Positions 61,601 to 64,000 of a stretch of 64,000 bases of DNA are shown piece by piece. Source of the stretch: Apteryx mantelli (Eukaryota; Chordata; Aves; Apterygiformes; Apterygidae); NCBI RefSeq assembly GCF_036417845.1, contig NC_089980.1, positions 113,113,169-113,177,168 on the forward strand, written 5' to 3'. Numbering within the stretch: the stretch's first letter is position 1; each line of letters opens with the position of its first letter. The position numbers and the translations under genes were made by a program. Under the pieces are notes generated by a model. That model worked only from the letters and a program-made list of their open reading frames with translations. It was not told the DNA's origin and searched no databases.

Positions 61601-64000
61601 TGACCTGATGGGAATGATCATGTATCTCCCTTTTCAACCAGCTGAAGCAAAAGAGAAGAATCTTGCCTTAATCATTGAACGAGCTACAGCCAGATACTTT
61701 CCTGCCTATGAAAAGGTGATAATTTACTAGTAGTCCACAAGACAGTAAAGCAGTGTACAGTTAACACTCCCCAGCTCAACCCCAATGCCCACTTCCCGGA
61801 GGGCAAGTGATGGTACAACTCTGGAACTGGGTGATGGAGCCCACATTCAGTGACATGAAGAGGGCCACAAAATAACATCGGGCTGATTCTGGTACTAGGT
61901 ATCTCTGCTGACTTCAGTAAGACTCCTCACAGAGTAAATCCTACTTGTTAGGAGAAAAGGGATGGGCTCAAACTTTTTAAAACTAGCTTAGTGGTTCATA
62001 GCTGCTAGCATTTTGCATATGTGCACCATTTAAATACCTGTGCCAGCCTTCAGAACTTACTTGCCTGAGAGTGTATATACTCTTGCTGTTCAAAGTTAAA
62101 TATAATTGTGCTTTATAATGTGGACCTAATCCTGTGATCTTTTTCAAACCATTGCTTACATATATCCTAATAATACCTACAGACTTGTTACTGTCCTTCT
62201 CTGAGTCATTTTATTTGGGCATCTGTATGTGTGCACAGAAAGATTCTGCAAACAGGATGTATTGAGCTTAAAAATACAGAGTAATTATTTATTGGTTAGC
62301 ATGCACAAAAGAGAGCTAGGATCTAATGATTTACTAGGTAAAGCATTTGTATGTCCCCTACCCCCCCATAAGGCACATGAAGAGTCTTTGCTGTCCAGGC
62401 AGGTATCGGGAGGGGAAGGGTTGCCCTCTGCTATTCCCTGGAACATATTCTTGATGCTAGTGAATTGCCATTTTCTACCAATTCCTGGTGTGTTTTTTTT
62501 CATTTTTTTTTTCTCTAGCATTTTAGACTTTTTCATGTTGGTGTTTTTCTTCTTGATTTGAGCTAGCAATGATCTTCATTTCAACAATCCTGCTTCTGTC
62601 TTGTAATTTTACCTTTCTTACCTTGTGTGGCAGTACTGTACAGACTTTCTCACAGCTCTTTCTCATGATGTAGCAGTCTCCTCGGAAGTCTGTGCCAAGG
62701 TTACACAGCTTTGCTGTATTAGAGTTGGGCCTGGGTCCTTGGCTCACAGGCAGCTGTAGTCCTAGGAGGGAGGTGGGAAGAAGTTAGAGGTGGTGAGAAA
62801 CAGACCAAAAGAGAAGCAGAGTTACAAGACCAAAATCATCACAGAATCTCCTCCTGGGAACTAAGAATCTGTAATGGAATAGCTAGACAAAATTACTACA
62901 CTGCATAAGACTTCTTTAATTGTTTATATTTTGTAGGTCTTAAAAGACCATGGACATGATTATCTTGTTGGCAACAAATTAAGTTGGGCAGACATCCATC
63001 TGCTGGAAGCCATTTTAATGGCAGAAGAATGTAAGCCTGATATACTTTCTGCATTCCCTCTGTTACAGGTAAGTAATCATCTGGTCTCAATATGGAATAT
63101 AACATACCAATTTCACTGACCAGTTTTAAAAGCTTATTGATGTTTAAATCCTTTGAACCACTGTAGTATGTCACTGACAGATCTCTGATCTATCACTGTT
63201 GACTGTAGCAACCTGAACACACCCACTCAGTCCTGCCTCCAGAGCTCCTGGGGGATCGCTGTCCAATCCTTTCTCCAGCTCTACTAGTTCTCAGCTGGCA
63301 GGAATTCACTTACCAACTCTACCAGTTTGGTCCTGTAACTGTTACTTCCAGGTCTTCAAACACAACAACGAGCTTCAGGAGGGGAAGTCTGTGGCCTCTT
63401 CTGTCTGCAGTTCCTATCCTTCTGTTTTTGCTAACAAAACTGTATTTTGAAGAAATCATATACAAGAGCTGTTCAGTTTCTTCTCTCTTGCTTCCATGGT
63501 ACCTTACACTGAGATATTTGTGTCCATGCCTCTTTTCAGCCCAAATATATTCCGACTACCTGGACTGAGGCTGTGATTTTTCTTCTCCCACCTTTATCAG
63601 ATGAATCTTTTGCTCTTTAATATTAAATTCTCCCATCCCCATCTGTGAAACCAAGGTAAACTTTATAGCACCAGTATTGCAGATCAGAGTATTTACATCT
63701 AGATTTTCCAAAAAGACTGATATGTTATTTGCAGTGGAGGATGCCCAGTGCTGAGATGTACATAAGTAGCTACAAACTTGCTTTTTTTGCTAAAGTACAT
63801 CTGAGAAGGAAAAATCCAAGTCAGCTGACTTTTAAGCTATAAAGGATGGCATATAATTTCCTTACGCTCAGTGGTTTTATTACTTCTTCTTACAGGCTTT
63901 TAAAGGAAGGATAAGCAACATTCCAACAATTAAAAAATTCTTGCAGCCTGGCAGCCAGAGGAAACCACCAGCAGATGAAAAGTTTATTGCACATGTGAAG
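58694..64000 (+). CDS. GSTA: Alpha-class glutathione S-transferase, gene 5 of the array (3' end cut by window)
   Basis: Coding exons are 58694-58780, 59927-59978, 60266-60398, 61574-61715, 62937-63068 and 63896-64000. This gives 217 codons; by comparison with the paralogues about six residues and the stop are missing. The start is MAGKPKL, as in gene 1, after 20 nt of 5' UTR. Tyr9, Gln54/Pro56, Gln67/Thr68, Asp101 and Arg131 are present. It alone keeps the Arg45-Asn46-Asp47 stretch of mammalian GSTA1, whose Arg45 contacts the glutathione glycine. Like gene 1 it has Lys at position 15 instead of Arg, and Thr at position 10 instead of Phe. Pocket residues are Met107, Tyr108, Phe111 and Phe212. 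Exon 5 is similar to gene 3 over [16 protein letters not shown]. Confidence 0.95.
59511..59599. repeat. Imperfect ATTGAGTATACA-type tandem/palindromic repeat
   Basis: Variants of 'attgagtataca', 'attgaacatat' and 'actgagtatacac' recur over about 90 bases in intron 2 of GSTA gene 5. Confidence 0.6.

Noticed and set aside
63200-63440. CT-rich segment in intron 6 of gene 5 that differs in texture from its surroundings
   Set aside because: No terminal repeats, coding motif or similarity to other parts of the window could be found.

Overview
The window looks like vertebrate nuclear DNA, most likely from a bird. Small spliced genes are separated by AT-rich introns. There are CR1-type non-LTR retrotransposon copies, which are abundant in birds, turtles and crocodilians, and GC-rich CpG-island promoters. 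The gene order RN7SK - alpha-class glutathione S-transferase (GSTA) cluster matches human chromosome 6p12, where RN7SK lies beside GSTA4. A turtle or crocodilian source is not excluded.

Layout. Positions 1-200 hold the 5' 200 nt of the 7SK small nuclear RNA gene on the minus strand. Its Pol III promoter (TATA, PSE, SPH/ZNF143 site and octamer) follows at 222-420. A CpG island (about 430-830) separates it from five tandem plus-strand GSTA genes. Each has six coding exons of 87, 52, 133, 142, 132 and 126-129 nt: GSTA-1 (2854-8366, best GSTA4 candidate by position and by Tyr212), GSTA-2 (14694-21269), GSTA-3 (29161-38299), GSTA-4 (47292-52264) and GSTA-5 (58694-64000, cut by the window end about six codons early). 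The splice junctions of all five were read directly, and all five frames are intact. Genes 2, 3 and 4 have recognisable TATA-type promoters with a short non-coding exon 1. Gene 1, and probably gene 5, sit downstream of CpG islands.

Between genes 3 and 4 lies a relic of a sixth GSTA unit: a decayed exon 4 plus the start of its intron. It is split by a roughly 2.45 kb CR1 insertion (42720-45170) whose reverse transcriptase frame carries a changed catalytic motif and a frameshift. An older, rearranged CR1 fragment sits in intron 4 of gene 2. Upstream of gene 5 there is a 41-bp GC-rich minisatellite (53826-54285) and a second CpG island (about 54600-55330) ending in a 17-G run.

How the genes work together. 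All five proteins keep the alpha-class glutathione-binding residues (Tyr9, Gln54, Pro56, Gln67, Thr68, Asp101, Arg131) but differ strongly in the substrate pocket (positions 107-111 and 212). This suggests a detoxification array with diversified electrophile specificity. Exon 4, which encodes much of the glutathione site, is nearly identical between paralogues even at silent positions while neighbouring exons are not, which points to gene conversion. I found no convincing novel multi-gene system. The least explained signals are an antisense exon-like open frame at 7896-8014 and the coding-like antisense stretch duplicated at 45438-45525 and 50106-50190.
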